Of a stretch of 42,807 nt of DNA, positions 17,956 to 25,553 are shown piece by piece. The DNA is taken from the NCBI GenBank assembly GCA_017450205.1, contig JAFSVF010000023.1:1-42807 (forward strand), given 5' to 3'. Position numbers and translations under genes: made by a program. Origin of the DNA: Bacilli bacterium. GTDB lineage: Bacteria; Bacillota_I; Bacilli_A; RF39; UBA660. How positions within the stretch are numbered: the first letter of the stretch is position 1; each line of letters begins with the position of its first letter. Below the pieces are notes generated by a model, which made no database searches, was not told the DNA's origin, and was given only the letters and a program-made list of their open reading frames with translations.

Positions 17956-18012
17956 CGTTTCTTTGTCAAATAGTATTGTAAAATTCTCAACACCACTATT
18001 TATAATACAACC
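17956..18012. mobile_element. 57-bp ISL3-end mini-element, copy B
   Basis: Same structure and orientation as copy A, with several substitutions (AAATAGTATTG in the left arm, CACCACTATTT in the right) and the intact ATAATACAACC tip. Copies A and B bracket the Shedu pair. Confidence 0.7.
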
Positions 18013-18070
18013 GTTTTAACTTATCTATATATACTTTTTTGTTAATCAATGTTAATTTGTCAAATAATAG

Positions 18071-18079
18071 TGATATAAT
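18071..18079 (+). promoter_or_regulatory. extended -10 promoter
   Basis: TGATATAAT is a perfect extended -10 (TGnTATAAT). The transcript would start about 20 nt before the AAGGTGGTGA ribosome site of the gene at 18111. Confidence 0.4.
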
Positions 18080-18110
18080 AAATATTAAATTATTCTAAGG
18101 TGGTGAAGAT

Positions 18111-18953
18111 ATGCAAATATCAAATAAAACAATTAATAATGCCATAAATAGAAAATTTATTAGACCATTAAAGGATGGTTGTATTTATAATGTATCAAAA
18201 TTGGAAAACGAAAGAAGAACTAAGCATCATGAAACAATTAGTTTATTAAAACAAGCACATAAAACATTAATAAATGTTGATTATAATTTAAAAAGTTATA
18301 ACTTAGTAGATGCAAATACATTATTAAGATCTTCCTTTGAATATATTATGATGGCTATGATGATTCAGTTTGATGAAAATGTATATAATGAATTTATAAC
18401 TTTAGGAATAGAACGTGATAAGACAAGAGTTTGTGAAATAATTGATAAGTTTAGAACACATATGAATGAAATATGTGAGCCAGTATTTAAAGATATAAAT
18501 CGTAAAAAAAAATTATCAATGCTAACTGAACTATATGATAAAATGTGTAATTTTACTCATAGTACATTAATTGTAAGTACAGTAATCGAAATTAATAGCC
18601 CAAAAGAAAAAGAAATATTTCAATTGCTGATATATCAAAATTATTATTTCTTAAAAATGCTTCTTTTCTTATGTTTAAAGTATTTTACTAATGATAATAA
18701 ACATTATTTAGAATTAGGAAGTGTTGGTTTTACTTATCTATTTTTATTAGTTAATATTAATAATAAGATACAAGAATATAAAATAGATTTTTCAAAATAT
18801 AACGATTTACTATATTATGATAAGAATGTTAAATACTTTGAAAAAGATAAGAAAGAAACAAAAAAAATAAATGTAGAAATAAATGAATTTAAAGATGAAG
18901 TGCAAAATAATCCAGATAAGTTTAATGAAGAACTAACTAATTTTTTAAAATAA
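18111..18953 (+). CDS. uncharacterised helical protein in defence island
   Basis: I do not recognise the family. The 280-residue protein is almost entirely predicted helix and rich in Lys, Asn and Leu. Residues 35-100 (ERRTKHHETISLLKQAH, then TLLRSSFEYIMMAMMIQFDE) and the hydrophobic stretch at about 180-220 (QNYYFLKMLLFLCLKYF, GSVGFTYLFLLVNI) recall all-helical abortive-infection or DUF5677-like proteins, where an Arg/Ser/Glu patch lies early and His residues come later (NFTHSTL). The tail from 245 is charged and probably coiled. AAGGTGGTGA precedes the ATG and an extended -10 lies upstream. It sits between the Shedu module and the Fic operon; a defence or stress role is only a guess from position. 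Confidence 0.6.
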   Translation: MQISNKTINNAINRKFIRPLKDGCIYNVSKLENERRTKHHETISLLKQAHKTLINVDYNLKSYNLVDANTLLRSSFEYIMMAMMIQFDENVYNEFITLGIERDKTRVCEIIDKFRTHMNEICEPVFKDINRKKKLSMLTELYDKMCNFTHSTLIVSTVIEINSPKEKEIFQLLIYQNYYFLKMLLFLCLKYFTNDNKHYLELGSVGFTYLFLLVNINNKIQEYKIDFSKYNDLLYYDKNVKYFEKDKKETKKINVEINEFKDEVQNNPDKFNEELTNFLK

Positions 18954-18991
18954 ATTACATAATAATTTTATAATGAAATATCATAATAATA

Positions 18992-19039
18992 TACCGATAG
19001 TGGTATAAAATGTATTGACAAATACTACCGATAACGGTA
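18992..19039. promoter_or_regulatory. two palindromic operator sites
   Basis: TACCGATAACGGTA (19026-19039) is a near-perfect palindrome lying between -35 and -10 and overlapping the latter. TACCGATAGTGGTA (18992-19005) is a variant copy upstream of the -35, with its centre 34 bp away (about three helical turns). The placement fits autorepression of the operon below, perhaps by the HTH domain of its Fic protein. Confidence 0.7.
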
Positions 19040-19043
19040 TAAT
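19015..19043 (+). promoter_or_regulatory. consensus sigma-A promoter of the Fic operon
   Basis: TTGACA (19015-19020) and TATAAT (19038-19043) are both perfect and 17 nt apart. This would be one of the strongest promoters in the window if it were not repressed. Confidence 0.8.
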
Positions 19044-19062
19044 GTAATCAGAGGTGAAAATT

Positions 19063-19386
19063 ATGGAATTAATAGAAACAAAGGAAATTAAAGAATTAAT
19101 TGATAATATTAAAGATTTAAATAATTTGACAGTTAATTTTGATAGAAAAAAGTTAGAAGATTTACTAATAAAATTACAAACAAAATATTTAGATAAATCT
19201 TTAGTATTTGAATTATCTTATTTAACAAATCCAAATGGTACTTTTTCAAGTATTGACAATGTTTCAGATGATGATTTAAAAAATAAAATACCATATTATA
19301 AATCACTTTGCATAGATGATCTATTGAAGAAATGTGGATGCGAAAAATATAATGAAATAGTAGAAAAATATAAATTGGAGGTATAA
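19063..19386 (+). CDS. small protein, first gene of Fic operon
   Basis: A 107-residue acidic/basic helical protein of unknown family, with no membrane segment, signal peptide or catalytic motif. The N-terminal half (ETKEIKELIDNIKDLNNL and KKLEDLLIKLQTKYLDKS) looks like a helical dimerisation region. The C-terminal half has two Cys in KKCGCEKYNEIV. The ATG at 19063 has AGAGGTGA 6 nt upstream; a GTG at 19054 lies inside that site and is rejected. It ends 2 nt before the Fic gene. The position of a short gene before a Fic gene suggests an antitoxin or regulator, but Fic here already carries its own inhibitory motif. Confidence 0.6.
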   Translation: MELIETKEIKELIDNIKDLNNLTVNFDRKKLEDLLIKLQTKYLDKSLVFELSYLTNPNGTFSSIDNVSDDDLKNKIPYYKSLCIDDLLKKCGCEKYNEIVEKYKLEV

Positions 19387-19388
19387 CT

Positions 19389-20315
19389 ATGGAATTTATG
19401 ACTACAAATGATGCTGTAAAAAAATGGGGTATTAGTGAAAGAAGAATAAGACAATTATTACAAGATGGCAGAATTGAAGGCGCTATTAAAGTAGGTAATA
19501 ATTGGAATATTCCTATTAATGCTAATAAACCAGCTGATAAAAGAAGTGTTAAATTAGATAATACTGAATTTAAATTTGATTTACCTGATAATTATTTTGA
19601 TAAAGTTGATGAATTAAATAAAGAATTAAATTCAAAAAGACCAATATCAAAAGAAACATTAAAATCTTTAAAAGATTCTATTAATTTGGAGTGGACTTAT
19701 AATAGTAACGGTATAGAAGGTAATACATTAACTTTAAGAGAAACACAAGTTGTTTTAGAGGGAATTACCGTTGGTGGTAAATCTTTAAAAGAACATTTAG
19801 AAGCTATTAACCATGAACAAGCAATTCTATTTTTGGATGATCTTATTAAAGATAAAGAACCTGTTACTGAATGGAATATTAAGAATATTCACCAATTAGT
19901 ATTAAAAGAAATTGATGATGATAATGCTGGTAAATATAGAGATGAAAATGTAAAGATTAAAGGTGCTATACATATTCCACCAGATTATTTAATTGTTCCA
20001 GAATTAATGGAAAAATTAATTATTAATTACGAAGATTGGAAAAAATATCATCCAATTATTAGAGCGGCATTATTACATGGAGAATTAGTTAAAATACATC
20101 CATTTGTTGATGGAAATGGAAGAACTTCAAGATTAGTTATGAATTTATCTTTAATGAATAGCGGATATCTTCCAGTAATTGTAAAAAAAGAAAAAAGATT
20201 AGAGTATTATAATGCTTTAGATAAAGCACATATTACTGAAGATTATACAGATTTTGTTAAATTAGTTAATGAATTAGAAATTGAAATGTTAAATAAATAT
20301 TTAGAATTGTTGTAG
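19389..20315 (+). CDS. Fic-domain AMP-transferase with N-terminal HTH
   Basis: A 308-residue class II Fic protein. Residues 1-45 are an excisionase/MerR-like helix-turn-helix (TTNDAVKKWGISERRIRQLL, then GNNWNIP). An inhibitory helix motif (S/T)xxxE(G/N) is present as SNGIEG (106-111, E110). The flap is near GKYRDENVKIKGAIHIPP, and the active-site motif HPFVDGNGRTSR (237-248) is complete. Family knowledge: such enzymes move AMP from ATP to a target protein, often with autoregulation through the inhibitory Glu. The HTH could bind the palindromes at 18992-19039. GGAGGT precedes the ATG. It is co-transcribed with a receiver-domain protein and a histidine kinase, an unusual partner set. Target unknown. 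Confidence 0.9.
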   Translation: MEFMTTNDAVKKWGISERRIRQLLQDGRIEGAIKVGNNWNIPINANKPADKRSVKLDNTEFKFDLPDNYFDKVDELNKELNSKRPISKETLKSLKDSINLEWTYNSNGIEGNTLTLRETQVVLEGITVGGKSLKEHLEAINHEQAILFLDDLIKDKEPVTEWNIKNIHQLVLKEIDDDNAGKYRDENVKIKGAIHIPPDYLIVPELMEKLIINYEDWKKYHPIIRAALLHGELVKIHPFVDGNGRTSRLVMNLSLMNSGYLPVIVKKEKRLEYYNALDKAHITEDYTDFVKLVNELEIEMLNKYLELL

Positions 20316-20332
20316 TTTGGAAGGTATTATAT

Positions 20333-21019
20333 ATGAATATTTTTAAGAAAAAAAAGAGAATAAATGATTTATATACTATAGAGGATTTAGAAAACTCACG
20401 TGATAAGATAAAATCCGTTACGATTAGAGATAAAAAGAATATTAGAATAGTCATAATAGATGATGAGGGATTTGACGATGAAATATTAAAAAGTTTGGGT
20501 TATCTTGATATTGAAATAAAAGAACAATACGGAAAATTATCTGATTATGAAAATTATGATATTGTTTTTTGTGATATCAATGGTATAGCTAGGGATATAG
20601 ATCCTGTATATCAGGGAGCAGCTTTAGCCAAATTAATAAAAAAAACATATCCATCAAAAATAGTTATAATATTTAGTTCTAAAGATCAAAGTTTAGATTT
20701 TTATAGATTCTCTCCAGACGTAGATGATATTATCCCCAAAAATCTAAAAAATGCAGAAATAGCTGAAATTATTGATAAATATATTGAAATTATAAATGAT
20801 CCTATTGAAAGTTGGAAAAATTTTAGGAAGAAAATTAGTGAACAAGGAACTACCCCAAAAAATATTGCTTTATTAGAAGATTGTTATGTTCGTGGAATAT
20901 TAAAGCATGAGGATACAACAAAAGTTATGGAAGATATTAAATCAGGTATTAGATCAAGCATTGTTAGTTTTATCATTGATAGTGCAATAGAAATAGTAAA
21001 GGCGTATTTAACGAAATAA
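20333..21019 (+). CDS. atypical response regulator (receiver domain only)
   Basis: A 228-residue protein with a receiver domain (about 36-150): acidic pair D43-D44 in VIIDDEG, probable phospho-acceptor D81 in VFCDING, Ser115/116 in IIFSS and the conserved Lys in IIPKN (K136). No DNA-binding output domain follows. Instead the tail (150-228) is helical and includes RSSIVSFIIDSAIEIVKAYL, which could be an interaction or weak membrane helix. Phosphorylation by the kinase encoded 3 nt downstream is the likely input. Output would be by protein contact, possibly with Fic or the first small protein. GGAAGG precedes the ATG. Confidence 0.8.
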   Translation: MNIFKKKKRINDLYTIEDLENSRDKIKSVTIRDKKNIRIVIIDDEGFDDEILKSLGYLDIEIKEQYGKLSDYENYDIVFCDINGIARDIDPVYQGAALAKLIKKTYPSKIVIIFSSKDQSLDFYRFSPDVDDIIPKNLKNAEIAEIIDKYIEIINDPIESWKNFRKKISEQGTTPKNIALLEDCYVRGILKHEDTTKVMEDIKSGIRSSIVSFIIDSAIEIVKAYLTK

Positions 21020-21022
21020 TGT

Positions 21023-22024
21023 ATGAAAAGTTTTATACAATTTGATAAGAGTTCAAATACATTAACTAATGAATCAAAGAGAGAAATACCAGATTTTTGT
21101 TTAAAGTGTATTAGTGATAATACTAAAAAATGCCAAAACTTTTATAAAAATATTTTAGATAATTGTAGCGAAGGATTATATCAATGTCCTTATGGTTTTT
21201 ATTCATATTTTAAAAAAAATAATATTTATACATCAATTATATTAAAGGATAAAGATAATAGTAAATTAATTAAAACATTGAAAATGAGAAATGATAAAAT
21301 CAATAATTATGATTTTTACAGTGAAGAACAACTAATAGATATTATGGAAGACATTGATGATTTGTATACAAAAAATATTGAACTTAGAGATTGTATGCAT
21401 GATTTGAGAAATATGGGTGGATATTTTAACAGTATGTCTGAAACTATAGAATTAAAACATCCGGAATTGCCTGAACAAGATGATGATATTAAAGCAATGC
21501 TATCACTGTATGATTTAATTAATTATAGATTAAATGTTTATTACGGTGTTAATGAATCTGATAATAAGCGAATTAGAGGAAAATTATATCCTATTATCAG
21601 AAAGCTTCAAATAATGATGAAGTATCAGGCAAAGAAGAAAAAAATAAATGTGAAGATAGATTATGAACAGGAAAACACGGTAATTTTATCTAAAAATATT
21701 TACTTGGTGATGTTTATTTTAATGGAAAATGCCATTAAACATTCTTTACATAACTGTGACATTAATATTGACTTTGAGGAAAGCAATGATAAAACAATAT
21801 TTAAAATTAGTAATAGAAGTCCATTGATTGAAGAAACAGAATATGAAAAAATATTTGAACGTGGTTATCGTGGCAAAAATGCGGTTTCTAAAGGTACAGG
21901 AATCGGACTAAGTATGGTTAAAGAAATACTAGATAAACATGGATATGTATATAGAACAGATATTGCTAGAATTAATAACAATGAATCGTCATTTAGTTTT
22001 ATTATAGAATTTCCTTGTGAATAA
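21023..22024 (+). CDS. cytoplasmic histidine kinase with Cys-cluster sensor
   Basis: A 333-residue kinase without membrane helices. The N-terminal sensor (1-100) has five Cys: C26, C29, C37, C48 and C55, ending in CPYGF, a plausible Zn or Fe-S site for sensing redox or metals. The phospho-acceptor box is HDLRN (H126). The N box is MENAIKHS (N236) and the G box GTGIGLSMV (291-299), so ATP binding and catalysis look intact. It is the last gene of the operon and the evident partner of the receiver protein. The start has only a weak ribosome site (the preceding stop is 4 nt away), suggesting translational coupling. A terminator follows at 22030. Confidence 0.85.
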   Translation: MKSFIQFDKSSNTLTNESKREIPDFCLKCISDNTKKCQNFYKNILDNCSEGLYQCPYGFYSYFKKNNIYTSIILKDKDNSKLIKTLKMRNDKINNYDFYSEEQLIDIMEDIDDLYTKNIELRDCMHDLRNMGGYFNSMSETIELKHPELPEQDDDIKAMLSLYDLINYRLNVYYGVNESDNKRIRGKLYPIIRKLQIMMKYQAKKKKINVKIDYEQENTVILSKNIYLVMFILMENAIKHSLHNCDINIDFEESNDKTIFKISNRSPLIEETEYEKIFERGYRGKNAVSKGTGIGLSMVKEILDKHGYVYRTDIARINNNESSFSFIIEFPCE

Positions 22025-22029
22025 AAAAG

Positions 22030-22065
22030 AGCATATATAGCTACGTAACCTATATATGCTTTTTA
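22030..22065 (+). terminator. terminator of the Fic/two-component operon
   Basis: An 11-bp stem AGCATATATAG (22030-22040) with CTATATATGCT (22050-22060), a 9-nt loop and a T-run. Confidence 0.85.
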
Positions 22066-22085
22066 TTTGCTCTGCACAGTTTCTG

Positions 22086-22111
22086 CACAACAATATAGTT
22101 AAATTGTTGTG
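22086..22111. other. intergenic hairpin
   Basis: CACAACAAT (22086-22094) and ATTGTTGTG (22103-22111) form a 9-bp stem with an 8-nt loop. There is no immediate U-run; function unknown. TGCACA and CTGCAC words just before it are unusually GC-rich for this DNA. Confidence 0.4.
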
Positions 22112-22162
22112 TAAAAATATATATTTTTTTAAACTGTTTATACTATAAAACGTTGATTTTAC

Positions 22163-22664
22163 AGGGGTTCTACTAATATGATTAACCCGACTTTGGGCGC
22201 CCCATGGGTAATGACAAAAATATTATCATTAGGAACTATTAGTAAGTTTTATGGTTTAATGAAACAATAGGATAAATAAGAAATTAGTAAATACTTTCAT
22301 ATTAATGATAATATATAAAAAATATATTAGGAAATTTAATATTTGTTAGAAATATATCAGCTCATGATGATAGACTATTTATATATAGAAGTTTAGATTA
22401 GATAATGTGAAAAAAGATCCAAGTTAGGTCTTACATACTAATATGTATATTATTATGAAAGCATTAGAAAAATTATTAGCTGCTGAACAAATATCTGAAA
22501 TGAATAATTTAATAGAAAAAGAATTAAAAGTATTAAATGAAAAATTAATATTGATTACAATTATTGAAGTATTAAAAGTAATGGGATTCCCAAATGATAA
22601 GATTAATAATCTTAAGATATTGAATATTATAAAATATAGAGTTGATTTTAATAATATAAAATGA
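22163..22664 (+). pseudogene. decayed Abi_2 (AbiD/AbiF-type) abortive infection gene
   Basis: Fragments of an Abi_2 protein in shifting frames. Near 22189-22270 one frame reads NPTLGAPWVMTKILSLGTIS then KFYGLMKQ, the Abi_2 signature around PLWVxxEVLSFGTLSKFY. Near 22280 EISKYFHINDNI follows. In another frame RNISAHDDRLFIYRSLD matches the RNxCAHHDRLFN motif. An open segment at 22443-22664 holds the C-terminal LEKLLAAEQISEMNNLIEKE and MGFPNDKIN. The N-terminal third is missing, at least three frame changes or stops break the rest, and no ribosome site remains. Abi_2 proteins act in phage-triggered growth arrest, so this supports the region being a defence island in turnover. Confidence 0.75.
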
Positions 22665-22703
22665 CAAATTGTATATAAAAGAAAAAACGTTTTACGTTTT
22701 TGT

Positions 22704-22740
22704 AAGGACGAGATCATTTGATGTCGTCCTTAGTTTTATT
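22704..22740 (+). terminator. possible terminator after Abi_2 remnant
   Basis: AAGGACGA (22704-22711) pairs with TCGTCCTT (22724-22731), with a further ATCA/TGAT pairing inside the loop. Only a broken T-run (AGTTTTATT) follows. Confidence 0.45.
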
Positions 22741-22896
22741 ATGCTTTATTTATTAAAAAATAAAGTTCAATTCATTTACAAATAGAGTAGAACAATATTT
22801 AATTAATAAGTAAATTTATATTTCTTATTATATAAACACTTCTTCTTTATTCTTACTAAACATGATATATTGAATAATAGAAAGGAGTTTAAGTTT

Positions 22897-23364
22897 ATGA
22901 AAAAGAAAAATATAGGAATAATGATATTGTTTATAATTATTCCTCTTGTAGTAGGAGGTATATCTGCTTATTTTACTAAAGATGCAATGACTTTATATAA
23001 GGGTATGAAACAACCACCATTAAGTCCACCTGGAATATTATTTCCAATCGTATGGACTATTCTATATATTCTAATGGGAATTTCTAGTTATCTTGTATAT
23101 GCTTCTAAAAATAAAGATAAAAAGAATATATTAGTTATATATTTTATTCAATTATGTTTTAATTTCTTTTGGTCTATTTTATTCTTTAGATTCTCATTAT
23201 ATTGGATAGCTCTAGTATGGTTAATTGTGATGTATATATTTATTATTCTTTATACTGTTAGGAGTAGAAAAGTATCAGTAACTGCTTCTAATCTATTTAT
23301 ACCATATATTTTATGGTGCGCATTTGCATGTTATTTAAACATAATGATTGCTATACTAAATTAA
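22897..23364 (+). CDS. tspO: TspO/MBR family membrane protein
   Basis: A 155-residue five-helix protein of the TspO (translocator/tryptophan-rich sensory) family. KQPPLSPPGILFPIVWTILY and MGISSYLVY match the ligand-binding face between helices 1 and 2; QLCFNFFWSILFF and YILWCAFACYLN match helices 3 and 5. Bacterial TspO binds porphyrins and is linked to stress and tetrapyrrole handling. The ATG at 22897 has GAAAGGAG 9 nt upstream; the frame is open from a TTG at 22870 but that lies upstream of the ribosome site. It stands alone between the Abi_2 remnant and element C, with no visible functional tie to either. Confidence 0.9.
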   Translation: MKKKNIGIMILFIIIPLVVGGISAYFTKDAMTLYKGMKQPPLSPPGILFPIVWTILYILMGISSYLVYASKNKDKKNILVIYFIQLCFNFFWSILFFRFSLYWIALVWLIVMYIFIILYTVRSRKVSVTASNLFIPYILWCAFACYLNIMIAILN

Positions 23365-23460
23365 TTGGTAAGTAAGAAGGTTATAATTATTTTTAAGGAA
23401 TATGGTTCTATGTCAAATAGAGTTGGTAAACAATAAATTTGATAAATGAATTGATTATAG

Positions 23461-23483
23461 AGGATGACGAAAGTCATCCTTTT
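23461..23483 (+). terminator. IS-borne GAAA-loop terminator (copy C)
   Basis: AGGATGAC, GAAA loop, GTCATCCT, then TTT. The same hairpin occurs in copy D at 37466. Confidence 0.6.
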
Positions 23484-23623
23484 ATATTGTTTTTAATTAA
23501 AAATATTCTAGATATGAAATAATCATAGCTTCTATATCCAAAAGCAATTCTTTTAATTGCTTTAACTAGATTATTTTTATCTTCAATATTTAGTAATTTT
23601 AATATATAATCATTATTAGACAT
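23474..23623 (-). CDS. 49-residue residual transposase peptide
   Basis: An intact miniature frame inside element C. Residues 1-18 (MSNNDYILKLLNIEDKNN) look like the native transposase N-terminus. They are joined to LVKAIKRIAFGYRSYDYFIS and FLIKNNIKG, the C-terminus of an ISL3 transposase as seen in copy D. GAAAGGATC lies upstream, so the peptide may still be made. It has no catalytic residues. Whether it binds the element ends is unknown; it is most simply a deletion by-product. Confidence 0.5.
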   Translation of the reverse strand: MSNNDYILKLLNIEDKNNLVKAIKRIAFGYRSYDYFISRIFLIKNNIKG

Positions 23624-23742
23624 GAGAAATGATCCTTTCAATATTTTTTTTCAATTACATTGTATCAAATCTTATGTCCTTTTTTGTGAAATAAAAATAG
23701 TGTTGTAAAATTCTCACCAACACTATTTATAATACAACCATT

Positions 23743-23768
23743 AAAAGAACTTAAAAAGTTCTTTTTTT
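23743..23768 (+). terminator. rho-independent terminator before the giant gene
   Basis: AAAAGAACTT (23743-23752) pairs with AAGTTCTTTT (23756-23765) around AAA, followed by TTT. It starts 3 nt after element C. Confidence 0.7.
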
Positions 23769-23787
23769 ATGCATTTTTTAGGATACT

Positions 23788-23815
23788 TTGCTATAAAATA
23801 CAGTGATTCTATGAT
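23788..23815 (+). promoter_or_regulatory. weak candidate promoter of the giant gene
   Basis: TTGCTA (23788-23793) and TATGAT (23810-23815), 16 nt apart. The leader then carries ATAGTGAGTATAGG right before the start codon, much like the leader of the surface protein at 38784. Confidence 0.3.
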
Positions 23816-23846
23816 ACAATTTATTTAGAATAGTGAGTATAGGTTT

Positions 23847-25478
23847 ATGAAGAAAATAGTTAATATATTTAAACTTTTATTTTTTGTATTCTTTATTACT
23901 TTTTTATGTGGGATAAATACTGTTAAAGCTATAGATTATATTAGTCAAACTTCTACTAGTTTAGTTAACTGGATGTTAGAAGAAGATAATTTATCAAATG
24001 GTTATTATAGTCTTGTTGTAAATGGTCAAACTTATTTAATTCGTTTATATACTTATAATGGAGATCAAGTATGGACTTCTAATATGACTTTTGGTGATGG
24101 TAATGATATAGCAAATTCATCAAGAAATGCCCAACATATGATTGTTGTTAAAGTTAGAGGAGACTTAACAATTAATAGTGGTGTTACTGTAACTACTACT
24201 AATTCAACTTATGGCGGTCCTAAAGGATTCTTCTTATTCTCTAGTGGAAAACTTACTAATAATGGAACTATAACAATGACTGCTAGAGGAGCTAGAGCTG
24301 CTGGCCAACCTGTTTATTTATATAAAGATCCTACGAATGGATATACTGGTTTTACTGTTCCTGCTACTGGAGGCAGTGGAGGAGCTGCTAGAACTTATAC
24401 TAATAAATCTATAAATACATCAAGCGACTATTATTTAGTTGGAGATCCTGGTAAAGCCGGTTCTAATAGAGGAACTGGTGGTGGAGGATCTGGTGGTCTT
24501 GAAACAAGACGTCACGATTACTCATCATTTACTGCCACTTCAGGTGCTGGTAGTGCTGGCACTTCTTATTCTGGAGGTACTGGTGGTGGTGGTATCAATA
24601 TGAACTATAATGGTACACGTGCTGCAGGTGGAGGAGCTGCTAATGGTGGTGCTGGTGGTAATGGTTGGAGTGCTAGAGGTTCTTCAAGCTGGGCTGCTCG
24701 TTCTGGAGGTGGCGGAGCAGGTAACCCTGGTGGTACAGGTTATTACACTAAGTCTGGTTCTACTACTTGTTCTGCTGATAGTAATTATAGTGCACCAAGT
24801 GGAACTGGTGGTTTATTAATTATTTTCTCAATAAGTTTTGATAATAAAGGTACAATTACTTCACAAGGAGTTAGAGGTGGTAATGCTTCTTCCGGTGGTG
24901 GTGGATCTGGTGGTGGATCAATTAATATTTTAAGTACTAACTTCATTACTAAGGGTTCTCCAAATGCTGGTGGAGGAGCTGCTGGTATTGGTGGTGCTTC
25001 TAACAGAAATGGTGGAACTGGTGGAGCAGGTACTGTAACATTCTCGACATTAGTACTTGAACCTGAATATTTACATCCAACATTAAAATCATTAATTGTT
25101 AATGGAAAAGATGTAACACCTTCATTTACTTCTGATAATAGATCTTATTCTTTTGCATTAGATGCTGAAGATTATAGAGCTACTATTGCTGCTGAATTAA
25201 CAAACTTAAATAATGATATTACTGGTGGAGTTGGTTTATTTGATATACCTGCTGGTAGTTCAACTCATGTAATTACATTAACTTCTTATATTGGTATAAC
25301 TGAAACTTATACTATTGAGTTTTATAGAACTCCTTCATCATATAAATATTTAAAAAATATTACTTTAGATGATGTAGAGATCGATGGTTTCTCTCCAACT
25401 AAATTTAGTTATGATATTAATTTAGATTCTACTGTTGAAAGTATTGATATCAAAGGTATTGTTGGTAGACCTTCTTAA
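23847..25478 (+). CDS. giant secreted repeat protein, 5' part (up to in-frame TAA)
   Basis: The first 543 residues of what appears to be a 4518-residue secreted protein. A signal peptide (1-29, ending TVKA) is followed by a beta-rich segment and a Gly-rich low-complexity region (about 172-395, many GGGGSGG and GGAGG runs, rich in Ala, Ser and Asn). One cadherin-like beta-sandwich repeat follows from about 410 (HPTLKSLIVNGKDVTPSF) and a second starts near 500. The second is cut by TAA at 25476-25478. Translation in the same frame continues past the stop without any break and completes the same domain. The ribosome site is poor (only TATAGG upstream). As read, this fragment alone would be secreted but not anchored. 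Confidence 0.75.
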   Translation: MKKIVNIFKLLFFVFFITFLCGINTVKAIDYISQTSTSLVNWMLEEDNLSNGYYSLVVNGQTYLIRLYTYNGDQVWTSNMTFGDGNDIANSSRNAQHMIVVKVRGDLTINSGVTVTTTNSTYGGPKGFFLFSSGKLTNNGTITMTARGARAAGQPVYLYKDPTNGYTGFTVPATGGSGGAARTYTNKSINTSSDYYLVGDPGKAGSNRGTGGGGSGGLETRRHDYSSFTATSGAGSAGTSYSGGTGGGGINMNYNGTRAAGGGAANGGAGGNGWSARGSSSWAARSGGGGAGNPGGTGYYTKSGSTTCSADSNYSAPSGTGGLLIIFSISFDNKGTITSQGVRGGNASSGGGGSGGGSINILSTNFITKGSPNAGGGAAGIGGASNRNGGTGGAGTVTFSTLVLEPEYLHPTLKSLIVNGKDVTPSFTSDNRSYSFALDAEDYRATIAAELTNLNNDITGGVGLFDIPAGSSTHVITLTSYIGITETYTIEFYRTPSSYKYLKNITLDDVEIDGFSPTKFSYDINLDSTVESIDIKGIVGRPS

Positions 25479-25553
25479 ATAGTTTCTGGTGATGGGCTTA
25501 CTCAAATTAAATCCGGAAGTAATTCTATTCAAATATCAGTAGTATCTGAAGAT

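Larger units (their letters stand above)
23404..23739 (-). mobile_element. 336-bp internally deleted ISL3 element, copy C (MITE-like)
   Basis: Bounded by GGTTCTATGTCAAATAGAGT and, on the other side, the ATAATACAACC tip. It contains the left-end hairpin (AAATAGTGTT and AACACTATTT), a ribosome site, a 49-codon minus-strand frame and the GAAA-loop terminator. The frame keeps the N-terminus and C-terminus of a transposase and has lost everything between, so the element can move only if a full-length relative supplies transposase. No target duplication is visible. Confidence 0.8.

Noticed and set aside
19063..19386. Classical antitoxin of the Fic protein (FicA/PhD type)
   Set aside because: The Fic protein already carries its own SxxxEG inhibitory motif, and the small protein lacks that motif, so I left its role open.
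22424..22717. Minus-strand frame of 97 codons over the Abi_2 remnant
   Set aside because: The plus strand carries recognisable Abi_2 motifs; the antisense frame has a composition typical of AT-rich shadow frames.
24610..24819. Overlapping 69-codon frame in the Gly-rich region
   Set aside because: It is a shadow of the repetitive GGT/GGA-rich coding sequence and has no ribosome site.
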